This document shows positions 24,401 to 39,000 of a DNA stretch of 64,000 nucleotides, in pieces; positions within the stretch are counted from its first letter, which is position 1; every line of letters begins with the position of its first letter. A model generated the notes under the pieces. It had not been told where the DNA came from and searched no databases. It worked only from the letters and a program-made list of their open reading frames with translations. The translations under genes were made by a program, and so were the position numbers. The DNA comes from Megalopta genalis. Lineage: Eukaryota > Arthropoda > Insecta > Hymenoptera > Halictidae. Location of the stretch: contig NC_135014.1 in the NCBI RefSeq assembly GCF_051020955.1, forward strand, positions 4,410,501 through 4,474,500, given 5' to 3'.

Positions 24401-27400
24401 TTTATTATCCGTGAATGTTAGCAACTGGGCAAAATGAATGCAGCGGTCAAGGAAAAGCGACCAGAATCGGTCAATCGTAAAGGTGTCATTTTCCAGCAGG
24501 ACAATGCTAGGCCGCACACGTCTTTGTTCACTCGGAAAAAATTGATGGACATTGGTTGGGAATCGATGTTACACCCACCGTATAGCCCTGATCTCGCGCC
24601 ATCGGATTACCACTTATTTCGATCCCTGGACAACTCCCTTCGTGGTAAAACTTTGAACGACGATGACGCTGTAAAATCTCTCTTAACTCAGTTTTTGGCC
24701 GAAAAGGATCAGACTTTCTGCGAGCGTGGAATTTTCAAGTTGTCGGAGAGATGGCAAAAGGTCGTTGAACAAAATGGAAAATACATTACAGATTAAACTT
24801 CGTTCCAAGTGAAAAAAAATTGTTTATTTCATTGAACAAATCGGCAATTACTTAGTTGCCAACCCAATATATTCCGTACTTCAGTGCCAACTACTCAATA
24901 ATACGCTCCGTTCACAGCGATCACATTTTGACGCAAGCGCTCCGTAGCGAAAGGGTTAAAGAATTTAACATTATCGTTTTATTGCCTCCAACTTGCTAAA
25001 ATTATTGGGAAATTGTGTATTAAATGTTCATGTAACTCCTGTATCTTGCAAACAATATAGAGAATTTTTATTTTTATAAAAATCCACGATGCCTAAATAA
25101 ATCCAATCGTGTTATTCGTATAAATCAATACACGTCGCTTACCTTGAAAGCATGGTAAGTTCAAAATCATCCAAGAATTGTAAATATAAGGAACAATACA
25201 AATTGATTCAGGCACATTGGTATGAATATCTGAATAATTGACACAGCTTACGACTTAACGAAGAATTCCATTGGAAAACTTGTTTAAATTAATTCAAGCA
25301 TGCATTGTATAACTAGGAACTTTATGCATTTATTAAGCTATTAACATTTCTATCGTCTCTTTAGAATCTTTATGTTGATGAAAGAAATTTTTGTCTAATT
25401 CTGATATTTATAAAATACGGCATAACAACGAGAATTTATTTAAAGTTCCGCAATCTAGTCGTAATAAGGTTTAGAAAAATATCCAAATACATCTCTAATC
25501 TCGTCGTTGTTGTTACAAATAGATTAGGTTGCAGAAGGATTGAAATCTCTAAGCGACTCCTGTCTTCTGTATTTATGGCATATACAGATTTCCAAAATGC
25601 AGGGAAACGTTGTAAATTACTGCGAAGTTTCAGTTCGATCAGCACCGAAGGGGTCGAACTCGGGGCTAACGGCAGCTGTTCATCGGGCATAATGCAGCAT
25701 TCGCTCCACGTGTCTGACACCGCATAAGGGCAACGAGTTAATAATAATTATATTGATAAGCTCGACTGGCTGGGACCGCGCCGCGTTTCAGTTGATTGGC
25801 GCCGAGTTAACGCGATCACGGAGCCAATTATCGGTCGACAGTGTACCCAACGGAAATCCAGTGAAAGTGTATACCGCCGGAGAAGTTGCAGGAAGCGTGC
25901 TCCGATGCTCCGTCGCGAAGTCGGTGTTGATGTTTGAAAGCAAGTAGCACACGGGCACCATCGTCAGCTCTATTGATCTTTCGGTACCACAAAGCTCCCC
26001 GTTCTACGTGCCCGTGCATTACACCCGCCTAACGTCACGGCTGCGTTCGCGTTCGCGTTCGCGCTCAACGAGACGAGAGCAGAAATTCGCGCGAATAACA
26101 CGTCTATCTGTCTAACCGTCTATCTACCGGTCGCGCGGAATTCGAGATGCTCGATACACGATCGAAAATGTTGCTTACATTTGAAGTAAACGGCCAGCCC
26201 CCCGGCGATAATCAGAAGCGCCAGGACGTTGAAGAACACCTGCACGAACCTGAACCGCAGCCTTCCTGCGGTCGTATAGTGGCTGCTGGTCATGTCCCTG
26301 ATGATCTGGAACGCATTTTGAAAATTATAAATCTCTGGAAGACCGGGCGCTTGCATTTTGTATGTATAATCATTGAAATCAGACATTTCTGATTTGTGCA
26401 ATTATCTTTTTTTCTCAGAGACCAGGCTTTTATTGTCTGTTTATCATTTATTTGTCCGAACTGTGATTCTGACGAGTCGTTTGACGATATCTCATTTTCT
26501 TCGTTTGAAAGGTTATTTCCTTTCCATTAGGTTTAAGTAAAGTTGTTTCTAAATTCTCACAGCATTAGATTTATTATTTTCATTTTACTACATTCATGTT
26601 TGTGCCAAAAATAGTATATTTCTTCTTTCACAAATTTGTATATACATGCTGTCTCGCAATCCGAAAGTGGCGGCTTCCTCAGGTCATTCGAAGCAACTTT
26701 TTCCTTTACAAAAATGTTCTCCGAGGCACCGTTAACGAGTTATTAACGAAAAACAGTGACCAATGAGAGGCGAGCTCGGCTGGCGCGAGGCGACCGAGCC
26801 AATGAGCGGAACCGGGCTTCGCGCGCTGGTTGGCTGGGGTGCCTCGCGTCAGCCGTACTCGATTCCTATTGGTCACTGTTTTTCTGTTTTTTTAACTCGT
26901 TAACGGTGCCTCGGAGAACATTTTTGTAAAGGAAGAAGCTGCACCAAATGATCCGAGGAACCCGCCATTTCCGGATTACGAGACATTTTCGGGACACCCT
27001 GTATATATATAATAAATAAACTTTATTAATAAAATTGTGTTTTATTTTATCAGAGAATGAAATACCTCATTGGAAAGTAATATTTATTTCTTAGTAACAA
27101 CTTGCCCCACGATGGGGTAAGAAGTTCCGCTTGAGTCCACCGCAAAAAAAAACGAGTCTCCATGAAAAACTTGTTGCAATATATTAAATTTGCGTTAACA
27201 ATCGTAAAATAAAATAAATTTAACAATACATTAGTCAGGGAATGCGGTACCAACATTTTTTAACCGGGAAAACGCGAACTTCGACTTCATTTAATTCACA
27301 AAACACGAATCGACAGTGCAACAGGATGAAACAAGCAAGACCTAGCAATCAACTGGTAATTATATTGCGATTGTAGCCAACCGGGGAACCAGAACCTGAA

Positions 27401-30400
27401 CCAGAACCGTCAGCAGTAGATGTTGTAATTGCTTGGGAGCGATGGGTACAATCGGAGCAAATATCGTTAGCCGACGATGACCGCGTGTTCTACTTCGCAA
27501 GAGACGTTCTCTGTTTGACCAGTCAACGCACCCTCGTTACATGTTGGCACGCACTGCACGACCCCGACCCTACGTCATCTCGTCCATATCGATTATAATT
27601 TCCTCGCGGTGGGTATCGCTCTGTCAAAGGACAAATTATGTCGCTGACAACCTGTTTCGCCACTGATATAGAGACCGGCAATCGCGACCCACGGGAAAAT
27701 ATTTCGTCGTTACGGTGGAACTGCATTTTTCCGAAATATTGAATTCCGCCGATTTTATTTTTCTCTTTGAGCTACTAACTCGATAGCGTTTGCACTGTTT
27801 TGCAAACAACGTGGAAAAATACGCGGAGAAATACATGGAAAAAATACGTTGAAAGACTGAAGCCCGGAATTGTGTTTTTTTTTGCAGTTTACTATATAGT
27901 CGAATTAGTCAGAGTTATCGGTTCGGAACAATGATCCGGATCTTGGTGCTTTTCAAATTGGTCTGGCAATTATCCATTCCAGTTTGAGCTGCATTTTTGT
28001 CGATCCGCTAAACAAATGCACGGATAATTCTGTTTCCCTGCTGCACGTTCGATTATTACTCGAACGAAGTACAAATTGAGGAACATATGAGCCGTTACTT
28101 TTTTTTTTCTCAAAATGAAAAGATACCGTTCAATTGTAATCGGTGTTACCATTAGCTCGATTTTTTTGAAAAAGTGACTTATGCCACTGTCAAAATAAAC
28201 GGCTCATATATTACAAATTATGAGTTTTTTAATCGTTAGAAAACGAACGTATGATAAAAACCCGCGAAATTGTGGCATATCGAACAGCCGCACGTCAACG
28301 CGGAACGTCCCGAAACTCGCTCGACGAACCAAAAGAATAAAATGCAAATCGAACTCGTCGAATTTTTAACAATCGCATTAAAAGAAGGAGCGCGGTCGGC
28401 AGTGCGAGAGGAAACGGGCGAAACAGGAGGCGCATTGTAAAATCGCGAATCGATAATTCGCGTCGTTCGGCGTCCTTTCCGAGTAACGGCCGCGATATCG
28501 CGACAACGGGAGCCTGTGTCGAGGACCGATATCATTTCAGAGCGTACGTTCTCCGCTGTTATTAACGCTAAAAATAGAACCGCGATAATACAGAACTGCG
28601 CGGCCGGACGTAACGGTTATATCCCCTGGTCCGCTTAATTGCATTGCTTCCCTACGTTCCGCCGATTGGCCGGCTTCATCGGTTACAACTTTTCTACGTG
28701 ATCGAGCTAATATCGCATACCCCCAGCCCCCATAAACGACGGAAACGCGGTATATTATATACGAAAAGCCCGTCGCGAACCCGTTCGCGAATCTCCGCAA
28801 TTTTCAGCGTGTCCGACCAGCGCAGAATTATTCTACTTGCGGGCCGCGCGTGGCTTCGTCGGTCATGGAAGCTTTGAAAATGATTTTGTTACGGTGTCCG
28901 GGCCGTCGACCATCGCTCGGCTGCGGCTTTCATCCACGCCCCCGTGCTGCTCCATTCGATCAAATTGATATCGACAATGAGCCTCGTGTCGGTTTATACG
29001 TTATCGAAGCTTATCAATAAATTATACGCGCGCGGTTTACGGCGCTGGACGGTTGTAAAATTGTATGCGATTTTTACGACAGAATTATTCGACCAGGCGG
29101 TGTCGGTTCTCTCGGATTCTTTGCTTCAGGGGAGTGCATACGATAAGATCTTTTTTTGAAAAATATTTTCGAAATTTTTCTTCGGTTTACCGTTGCAATT
29201 TTTCTTGGGTGCACTGTTGCAATTTTTGTTGGGTGCACCGTGGCAATTTTTGTAGGACGCTACAAATATTTTATTTCCAACAAACCAAAGAACTGTATAA
29301 TTTTACACGTTTATAAATCTTCTTCGAAACAGTGAGTTCTATTTCCTCAACAAACAACTGCAGCGAGAGAATAAAAAGGCTTGTATCTAAAAGAAGTCGA
29401 AGTTGTTGCAATTATTTGTATAATATCTGTGGCAGAAAATATTATATAATATATTATTATATATATTATTTTATTATTATTATTATATATATATTATATA
29501 TTACATTATATATTATTATATAATATTGCGAAATCGCAAGCATCCCTGAAAAATGTGTTTTCCTTAAAACAAAATTCAGCCTCGACGTCCCGAGTGTCCT
29601 TTGAGACGGTGGTTCCCGTTCCATCGGGCCACCGATTTAATTATTCCGCGAGGCAAAACCAATCGGTCCGCCGTGCCGCGAAGGCTTCTGTGCTCCGGTT
29701 GAAAGCAAAAACGAAGTCCGCCATGCGATTCCGTTCGAGTAGAATTCTCGTTTCGGCTGGCTGTGCTGTGTGTCAACAAGATCTCTCGGGCAGCCCTTGT
29801 TGGCCTTCGGAATCGTTCCCGCTCGGCCGAGCACGCGAGCCTTGCGGACCCGAGCTTGATCCTCGTTTCTCGCGGGTGCACGTGTCCCCGGCGTGGCACG
29901 AGGAGAGTGTTACGTAACAAAGCGAGGAGAAAGGAAACCGGGGAGAATCGATAGGCGGGCAAACGGGAAGAATTAATCGCGATCGTTCACGCTCCTTCGC
30001 GTGCGCCGTGCAAGCTCGGTTCAACACTTGCAGTTGTTCGGGCTCACCTTGTGATGCAGCGAGCTATTGTTGCCGCCGTGGACCCTCACGATTGCTTGCA
30101 GGCTGGCTGGGGTGCTGGTCGACTTGGTTATGGTTCTGCCGGATGTCTCTGGCTCCGACACCAACGCCCTGTCTGATCATACCAATAAAAAGCTTCATTC
30201 ATGTATAATCCTAACTCAAGATATCAACTTCTAATGTAGAATAAAATCGTTTCAGATTTTTAGTTATTGTGATATTTTCATAGGATATCACAGATCAGTT
30301 CTGACGTTGAAGGATTCATCCAACTATTTAGCTTCTAATGGTTCATTTAAATTGGATGCTGCAAGATCTACGAATCCAGACGAAATTTCTTGAGAAATAT

Positions 30401-33400
30401 ATTATTAGATTGGTGCATATTAAATGTCGGATTTTCTTTACACGCGAACGTTTGACTCCCTGTTTTTGTTATATTTTTGTTTTTGGCATAACCTCGTTTA
30501 TAGTCGTGCCGTCCATAGCCAGAGTCGCATTTCAACAAAGAAGATTTTCTCGAAAGAGTTCCAGTTTGTTATTTGTTTTGAATTTCGTAAGGATAGGAAT
30601 GAATAGGAATTAAACCGATATTCGTGTCATTTTTTTATACGAGTATAAACTTGGTAATAATCCTGCAAAAGCTGCGCGCGATATAAACCTGGCGTTTGGG
30701 GAGAATCTGTTAACGTTAACGATCGAAAAGGGCAACATTAATATGAAAATTCTCGGTCTCGTGATTTTTCCCTGCAAAATGAACCGCGTAGAAGACCCAG
30801 AACGTCTGTGAAAAATGATGCTCTGAAAGCATTGGTGGAAACGAATGCGACCGGAGTAATTCGCTGCTCGTTCCTTCGAACTGGGAGACAATTACGGTCG
30901 AAAAGTACTTCCGGTACATTGATGAAACGCATGAAAAATTGGTAATTATATGCCCATCGCTTGTTAATCGGCGTGGCCCAATATTTCTCCATGACAACAA
31001 TTGCGAAATTAAATGAATTAAAATATGCAATTTTGTAGCACCCAGCTTATTCGCCGGATCTTTAGCCAACCGACGATGAAAATTTGAACCAAAAAATGAA
31101 ATCTGTTTTAAACATTTGGAACAATTTTTACGGGCTGAACAGTTTGAAAATGAAGACCGTCTGAAAAATTCCATATCAGAGTTTATTGATTCTAAAGATC
31201 AGAATTTCTTTAAGCAAATGGAGCATATTTTGATTGAATACACAGGAAAATTTGTTTCTATATTTTGTTTTTTAAAACTTGTAAAAAGGAACAGGCATTT
31301 CAGAATCACTTGTTTTCTCGGTATCAGAATGATTTGTTGTGTCATGTTTGCATGTTTTCGTGTATATTTTCTTATCCCAATTTGTCGTTTTAGGGCTAAG
31401 ACAAAAAACATGACTGTAGCATTTAAATAAACAGATTGATAATAGAAAGATAAGATCTATCGGAATAATTATCGATAAAACAAAGGGTTAATTAAATTAT
31501 CAAATGGTTAATTTCATCATCATGCCAATATGTCAAAAATAACGCGACGGTATATTAAAATTTTTTTAAAGTTTTTCTAGGTTTGTGTTTTACTTACTCA
31601 TTTTTGCTATAAACGCAATCAAATAAACTGTCTAGTGATAAACATGCGATTTGGTAGTCAATATAACCTTCGTGTCGAAAAGATGAAATTGCTATATACA
31701 GAACGCTTGACAATAAAATGCAAATTTTTAACCTTTCTTAGGTTTGCAGCGTGGGAAAAATTAGACTGCTTTTTTGCACTGACTACAGAAATGGATCAGG
31801 CGAAACACAAAACAGTAAAGACAGAAAATAAACGTGTATTAATTTTATGCCATCTTCTTTATAGTTGCAATAATTAGCAACTATTATATTATTATTATTA
31901 TTATTACTATAAGTAGAGATCGAGCGTCAAAAATTCATGGCTTTAGAAATCGAACTGTATTTCCTTCAGTATGGAAATATCAGAAATACCGAGATGTATA
32001 GAGCGCAGATGTACAGTAACTCTTTCATTCCTCGGAACGAAAGAGTTAAGCGTGTCCAATCGAGAAACGAACGCCAGTGGAAACAAATGCGTTGAAATTC
32101 GTGTCGCCATCGGTTTCCATGCACGGCTCGCAGTAACGAACCGGACCCAAGCGACTTTAAATGGAACGTATCAATCTGAATAGCCGGTGAATATGATTAA
32201 TCGACCGCCGACGCGTCGATTTCTCTCGCGTACAGTTCGATCTTTGCTGCTTTTCACACGCTGTGATTCCGATCCTCAATGGATACCATTTCCCACGATC
32301 AAAAATGGTGAACAACTACAGAATTTTCTCAATTCGCGTACCAATTGATTAACGGTTTAAATAGAATATGAAATGTTATTAACGTTGAAAATAATTGCTT
32401 CATTTATATAAAATTTAGTACAAGATTGTTCGAATTGATTAACGATTCAAATGAAATATAATATGTTATAACGTTGGAAATAATTACAATATTTATATAA
32501 AATTATATAATATTATATATAATAATATTATATATATGTTATATAATAATATAATATTATTATATATTATTATAATATTATAATATTATTATTATATAAT
32601 ATTATTATATAATATTATATAATATATTGTACCGATACAGATTTTACGAAACAAAAATGTATAATTTTAAAAGGGCCATAATTATTAACAGGCTTATTAT
32701 GCTTAACCCTACATTCACAGACACTAAAAGCAACTATCTTATATTATTTTATGGAACTTACAAACGTCGGTTGCTTCAAGCACCAAATATATTGCCTAAA
32801 TAACTCACAATTGCATCTTCCACAATCCGGATAATCGTGCATGAAGAATTTAGTAAATAAAGAAGCGAATGCTAAATAAATTAATAAATATACAGAAACT
32901 ATTCAGCAATGGGAAGAATAAACGTTTGGCTCGTTAAAACAGCGAGCAGGTGCTCGTTAAAAAAGCAATAACCGTTAAGATCGTTTACCTGGGACCTTGC
33001 CGTGTTTATGGGGCAACAGAGGAGCTTCCATGGTCTTGCTGGTGTAACTGGGCGAGCTGTTCTGGCTGAAGCTGTCCGAAGAAACATTGCTGTCCTGTCG
33101 GACGCTGATGGGCTTCGGCACCGGGCTCTGCGATATCGTGCTGAGAGGCGGCGGAATATTTGTCTGGGTCGCCTTCGGCAGTTTCTCCAGTTTCTCACCG
33201 CAGTTCCTGTCCTTCCTAAGACCGTGCTGCAGAATGCTGCGTGCTCGGTCCATCTCCATCTCGTATTTGCCACGAGACGCAGCTTCTTGGGACTTGTGAT
33301 CCGAGTGCAGCCGCCTCTCCAAGTCCTGGGAAGCTCTCTGCAGCTCCTCATATCTGATCGTTCGAACGAAACAATCGTGATCATACGTCGGAATTATGCG

Positions 33401-36058
33401 TGCCGTCTATAACACAGATTCTCTGTAGGAACTGTGCAGAATTAGGTGCAACGCTATTTCAAATCGGAGATAGAAAATAAATATTTTCGATTATGTCTCG
33501 TGCACACGTATTTATTCAAGTAAAATGTTTTACTCTAAAGGTATATGTATGATAATTAGGGCGACTCTTAGCTGTAGGTAATTGTCCGAAAGTGAAAATT
33601 TTGCTGCTCAAACATGGTACATGGTCAGCTTGGAAACAAAAATGGACAATTTGAGAAGAGGAGGTACGACTCCACTTCCCAAAATATCCATCTTTTTGTA
33701 CAAGCTGAGCGTCGATTAGAGAGAATTTATGGTAGTATACGCGCAACGATTAATTCCGTTCAAAAGCGGTATCCTCCCTATCTCGACCATTTTCTTTTTA
33801 CTATTTTCATTCTCGATAAAATTCCCAAAAGTCAATTCGAAAAATTTCTGAAATTATATATACAGGGTGTTCCAAAAATGTCTCGCAATCCGAAAGTGGC
33901 AGGTTCCTCGGGCCATTCGAAGCAACTTTTTCCTTTACAAAAATTTTCTTCGAGGCACCGTTAACGAGTTATTAACGAAAAACAGCGACCAATGAGAGGC
34001 GAGCTCGGCTGGCGCGAGGCGATCGAGCCGATGAGCGGAACTGGACTTCGCGCGCTGGTTGGCTGGGCCGCCTCGCGTCAGCCGTACTCGATTCTTATTG
34101 GTCACTGTTTTTCGTTGATAACTCGTTAACGGTGCCTCGGAGAACATTTTTGTAAAGGAAGAAGTTGCTTCGAATGATCCGAGGAACCCGCCATTTCCGG
34201 ATTGCGAGACATTTTGGGGACACCCTGTAGACTGTTGTAAATCGATGTGAAGACAAAAGAAGCGTGAAACAATGCATATGAAGACGATTATATAGTGGCG
34301 TGTCGTTCTGAAAGATGATATCCGCGAAAGCCACTATAGTAGCGCGTCGTGCTTAAAAGGTTAAAATAGCGTTTCAAATAGTGTTTTTATTTTTATCTTA
34401 TTTGCGGCGCGAGTTGACGTGCATTTATATGACACGTAATATATTAGGTCTACCGGAAAGTTCTATCCGTTTGAGAAATGAAAGGAAATAATAGATTTCT
34501 CATAAATTTAGTAATATTTATTGTACAATATAATTTCCGTCGTTACTTATGACCTCTTGCCAGCGTGGTGGCAATTTGTGAGCAACATTTTTCAAAAATA
34601 TATGTCTCGAATGAACACGTGCATACCTATCGAAATTTGCAATGACATCATCAGGCAGAACCTTCCGGTAGACCTAATGTTAATAATTGTCAATATAAAA
34701 AATTATATAATTAATATATTTATATATATTAATTGTATAATAATTGTCTAATATAAAAAATGTCAATATTAAACAAAAACGTCAAGAGTCACAAAAATAC
34801 TATAAAAAAATAAATATTTCTCGTATTATACCGTCTGATTTTAGTCAACAGCATTAAGGAAAAAAATAATCAGTTGAAGTGCAAATTTCTGTCGAAAATA
34901 CGAAGCGATCGCGCCGGTGCAAGGAGCAATTACGTGGACGGGCCGGCCGTGGAAGCAATATCTCGGCTTATTAGAAAATCGTCTACCTGGTGGGTGGCCT
35001 CTCCTTGATCGCGCGCAGATTGTCGTCCTCCTCGTGCAGCCGTCTCTCGAGCTTCCTCGAGGCCGCCTGGAGCTCCTCGAACTTGCATCTCTTCTCGGTC
35101 TCACGACGCAACCTCAACAGCGCCGCAAACTTGGTCTCGTCCTCGTGCACGGCCTCCCTCCGAGACGGGGCTAATTTTTCTCGAGACTTTCCGTCCGCAC
35201 CCTCGTCCAGCCCCTCTTGTTTGCCGAGCTTCGACGACGGAAGCCTGTCGAACCGGGGCAAGTGTCGTAACGACAGATAGAAAAAGTTCGAGCCGGCACG
35301 CGAACGGCCACCGGTTAAATTAACCCCCTTCACCTACTTCGTCGACCAGCGTCGGCTGATTTATTAAAAAAGTACCAGCACCGACGTGTACGTCGAACGA
35401 ATCTACAGTCGATAATTGTGCTTATGCGCGTCAGATCAGGCTGCCTGGTTTCGTTAACCTCGATCACTCGCTGGATTAATCGATCCGAGAAAATTCATTT
35501 TTTTAGTGTTCGCTTTCTTCACTTGTACAATTCTTTTATCTTTCACCAATGTTGTCAGATCGACGTAATTTAATGTAGAAGCAATTTATTGGGTTGGCAA
35601 CTAACTGCCGATTTGTTCAATGAAATAAGAAATTTTTTTTTACTTGGAACGAAGTTTAATCTGTATTGTATTTTCCATTTTGTTCGACGACCTTTTGCCA
35701 TCTCTCCGACAACTTGAAAATTCCACGCTCGTAGAAAGTCTGATCCTTTTCAGCCAAAAACTGAGTTAAGTGAGATTTTACAGCGTCATCGTCATTAAAA
35801 GTTTTACCACGAAGGGAGTTGTCCAGGGATCGAAATAAGTGGTAATCCGATGGCGCGAGATCAGGGCCATATGGTGGGTGTAACATCAATTCCCAACCAA
35901 TATCCATCAATTTTTGCCGAGTGGACAAAGACGCGTGCGGCCTAGCATTGTCCTGCTGGAAAATGACACCTTTACGTTTGACCAATTCTGGTCGCTTTTC
36001 CTTGACCGCTGCATTCAATTTGTCCAGTTGCTAACATTCGCGGATAATAAAAAATAAC

Positions 36059-36090
<32 letters not shown>

Positions 36091-39000
36091 TTTATAATAT
36101 AACATTTACGGATATCATAAAAATGGGAGTGAGAGACGTCTATAACTGAAATCGGCAATTACTTAGTTGCCAACCCAATACAATGATATGTTGTAATTCA
36201 ACATACAGTGGAATATAACCTTATCCGGACAATTGTTTTTACAATATTCTGGCACCCAAACGTTCCATTATCTGATCATCGTATTATTTTAGCTACATTG
36301 TTACCTAATAGAGAACCAAAACGAAATTATTTTAGACAATGGAATGTTTTTTTATTACGAAACTAAACCTTCGGATCGTTCACTTTTCGCATGTTTCGCG
36401 AGCAAATAGCCCCGCCTAAATAACAAAGTAAATATTATCGATCCGATCAATGTAAAGTGCATCTCGAAACTGCAGTTTGTAAGGCCGCGTACGATAGCAT
36501 ATAGGTTAAATACTTATTATAATATATTGCAGAATATTGCAATGCTGAGATATTATTTAAAGTTTGAAGCCCCGATAGCTGAATTCCTGTTGCCTTCGCT
36601 GGAACAGTTTCTGGAAGCTATCGCAAACTTTAATCCGGCTCTGTGGACGTGTAATATTATTTCCTTGGAAGACGAGGAGCCCGTAACTATGCCGTTTTCT
36701 TGAAATATTCCCCGGGCTAGTAATTCCGTCGAGAATACGAAGCGCACGTCAAGAACGGGAATTTCGGTTTATTAACCGTAGCGGTAATTTAATAGAACCA
36801 GTCACCGGCCGGGACTCTCTAATTGCCCCGCTTTTCCTGCTATTCTCTATTACCAGAAAACTTGCCGGATGTCGATAATTGCATCGAAAATAGAGCAGAA
36901 ACTTCTCCATTAGAGGACGGGAAAGGATTCTTGTGTTCCGCGTGAACGAGAATTGATTCGGATAACTCTGAAAGACATTACCGGCATCTTATTCTACAGT
37001 TTGATTTTGTTTCTCATACTGTCCAAATCTTTGTCAAGTCCATTTCAGTAATGCCGCTTTCGCGCAATAATTACAGCAGGGCGCGCCAGAATATTTAATC
37101 TTTAATTGTAACAGCTTTAAAAATTTGTCCAGACAAATGAGATATAGAAAATTTTGACGAGTATACTTCGATAAATCTCGTTTGTTACGTTCGTGTACAC
37201 AAAAATGGACAATTTGGTAAGAGGAGATACGATTATTCGGCCTTGCAGCCTGTTTTTATAGTTATCGGTTGTCAACAATTACAAAAACGAACCGCAAGGT
37301 TCGAATAATCGTATCTCCTCTTCCCAAATTGTCCATTTTTGTGCACAATATAAACGTCAATTAGGGAGAATTTACTGTATTCTCTAATCTTCATTTAAAC
37401 CCTTGCCATATTTAGACCAGTCTGACTCGTGATGAAGATTTTTATATTTAATCTATTTGGATGTTATTCCATTCTTTTAAACCGGAATACAATTCTGTCT
37501 TTTTGACGTCAATATTTAAGTATTCAAGTTGATGTACAATACAAATAATATATATGCAGGGTCTCCCAAAAATGTCTCGCAATCCGAAAATAGCGGGTTC
37601 CTCGGGTCATTTGAAGCAACTTTTTCCTTTACAAAAATGTTCTCCGCGGCACCATTAACGAGTTATTAACGAAAAACAGTGACCAATGAGAGGCGACCGA
37701 GCCGATGACCGGAACTGGGCTTCGCGCGCTGGTTGGCTGGGCCGCCTCGCGTCAGCCGTACTCGATTCTTATTGGTCACTGTTTTTCGTTAATAACTCGT
37801 TAACGGTGCCTCGGAGAACATTTTTGTAAAGGAAGAAGTTGCTTCAAATGATCCGAGAAACTCGCCATTTCCGAATTACGAGACATTTTTGGGACACCCT
37901 GTATATATATATTTTTTTCTTTGTCTTCTAAAGAATGATTACAATCGAAAGCTTTTACACTCGTTTTAATCACGTAGAAAATGGTACGGTAAGGGATTAA
38001 ATAAGAAAAGATATTTTTATACAAAAATCTGGAGAGTCGTATGATAAAAAAAAAAGGTCAAGCAGAAGGACAACAACGTCGTTCCTGTTGAAACAACACT
38101 GCCAATAATATTAATAATATTACGAAACGTGTTTTATTCGGTGCCAGAATAAAGATTGCACTTTCATGTCGATAAAAGTTCGAGTGTAATCACTTCCGGC
38201 GCAAATTAATGCGTCAGCCAATCCTTTCAACGACCGTTGAAATGACACGGAACCACCGTCGTCTGCTTTGTCGTCGCGAAAAGAAACCCGACACCCCTGG
38301 GACACGGAGGAGACGCTTTTATCTCGGCGTTTTCTTCGCCGAGCGCGCACTAAAGACCACGAATGCTGTAAGCATCGGAGAATTAAAACAGGCTGCTGGT
38401 TACGAGAGAACGCCGGAGGCGAAAGAGACTAGGCGAGACAAAAAGCTAGACCAGGCCGGACTAGGCTAGACAAAGCCGGACTAGACCAAATCGGCCGTGT
38501 AGTCGGGATAAAGTCGAAACTCGCGGTTCGTTTAACAAGCTAACAGCATCGCGCTACTAATTCGAGCCGAGCCCTGGAACACGCACGCGACCTGTGCTCG
38601 AGCACTCTACGCCACCGGGGATCTTAAGCTCCACACCAATTTCCGCACAAGGAATCCTGATAAATCTGTGGTTACAAGGAAGAAAGCCGCGCGACGCATG
38701 CTTCCACTTTCGAGACTCTGTCGCTTAACGCTAACCTACCGAGGTCCGAAAGTGGCTGACAAGTGTTGTCTTTTTTTTTCATGAGAATTACAAGACAAAG
38801 CTTATTCGAATTTTTCACAATCCTTATAATAGCGCATGTCCGAATAAAGAAATATATTCAACAATTTTTAATGGAAGCAGCTTTACGATTTCAATAATTA
38901 GCTACTAATACTAAATACAGATGTTAGCTTCGTCTTTGAAATGGTAACAAAATTCTACGCTTTCATTAACAATGTTTAAACATTGAAACGAAGCTTGGCG

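Larger units (their letters stand above)
17951..26178. other. Corin intron 7 (8.2 kb), mostly repeats
   Basis: Itemised repeats lie at 18083-18264, 19142-19865, 20097-20291, 21525-21975, 22054-22302, 22333-23335 and 24284-24869. Nothing recognised in about 18265-19140, 20292-21520, 23336-24120 and 24870-26178, apart from short chance frames (for example 25436-25720 minus and 23410-23640 minus) without family resemblance. Confidence 0.8.
26306..30047. other. Corin intron 6
   Basis: Contains a foldback MITE (26642-27003), a short TGAGCCG MITE (28084-28208) and a TA-rich microsatellite (about 29440-29525). The CpG-rich stretches 27500-27700, 28250-28950 and 29560-29960 give overlapping open frames on both strands, which I regard as chance. 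Confidence 0.75.
30173..32988. other. Corin intron 5
   Basis: Holds a mariner remnant (about 30630-31440) and AT-rich sequence with a diverged ~105 bp tandem duplication (32338-32505) leading into a TA/ATAAT low-complexity run (about 32506-32635). Nothing is recognised in 30173-30620 or 31445-32335. Confidence 0.75.

Noticed and set aside
25436..25720. Minus-strand frame MSDTWSECCIMPDEQ as an extra corin stem exon
   Set aside because: No acceptor/donor pair gives the required phase, and exon 7 to exon 8 already joins correctly.
29555..29962. Overlapping 120- and 128-codon frames on opposite strands
   Set aside because: CpG-rich chance frames in intron 6; splice phases do not fit corin and no domain is visible.
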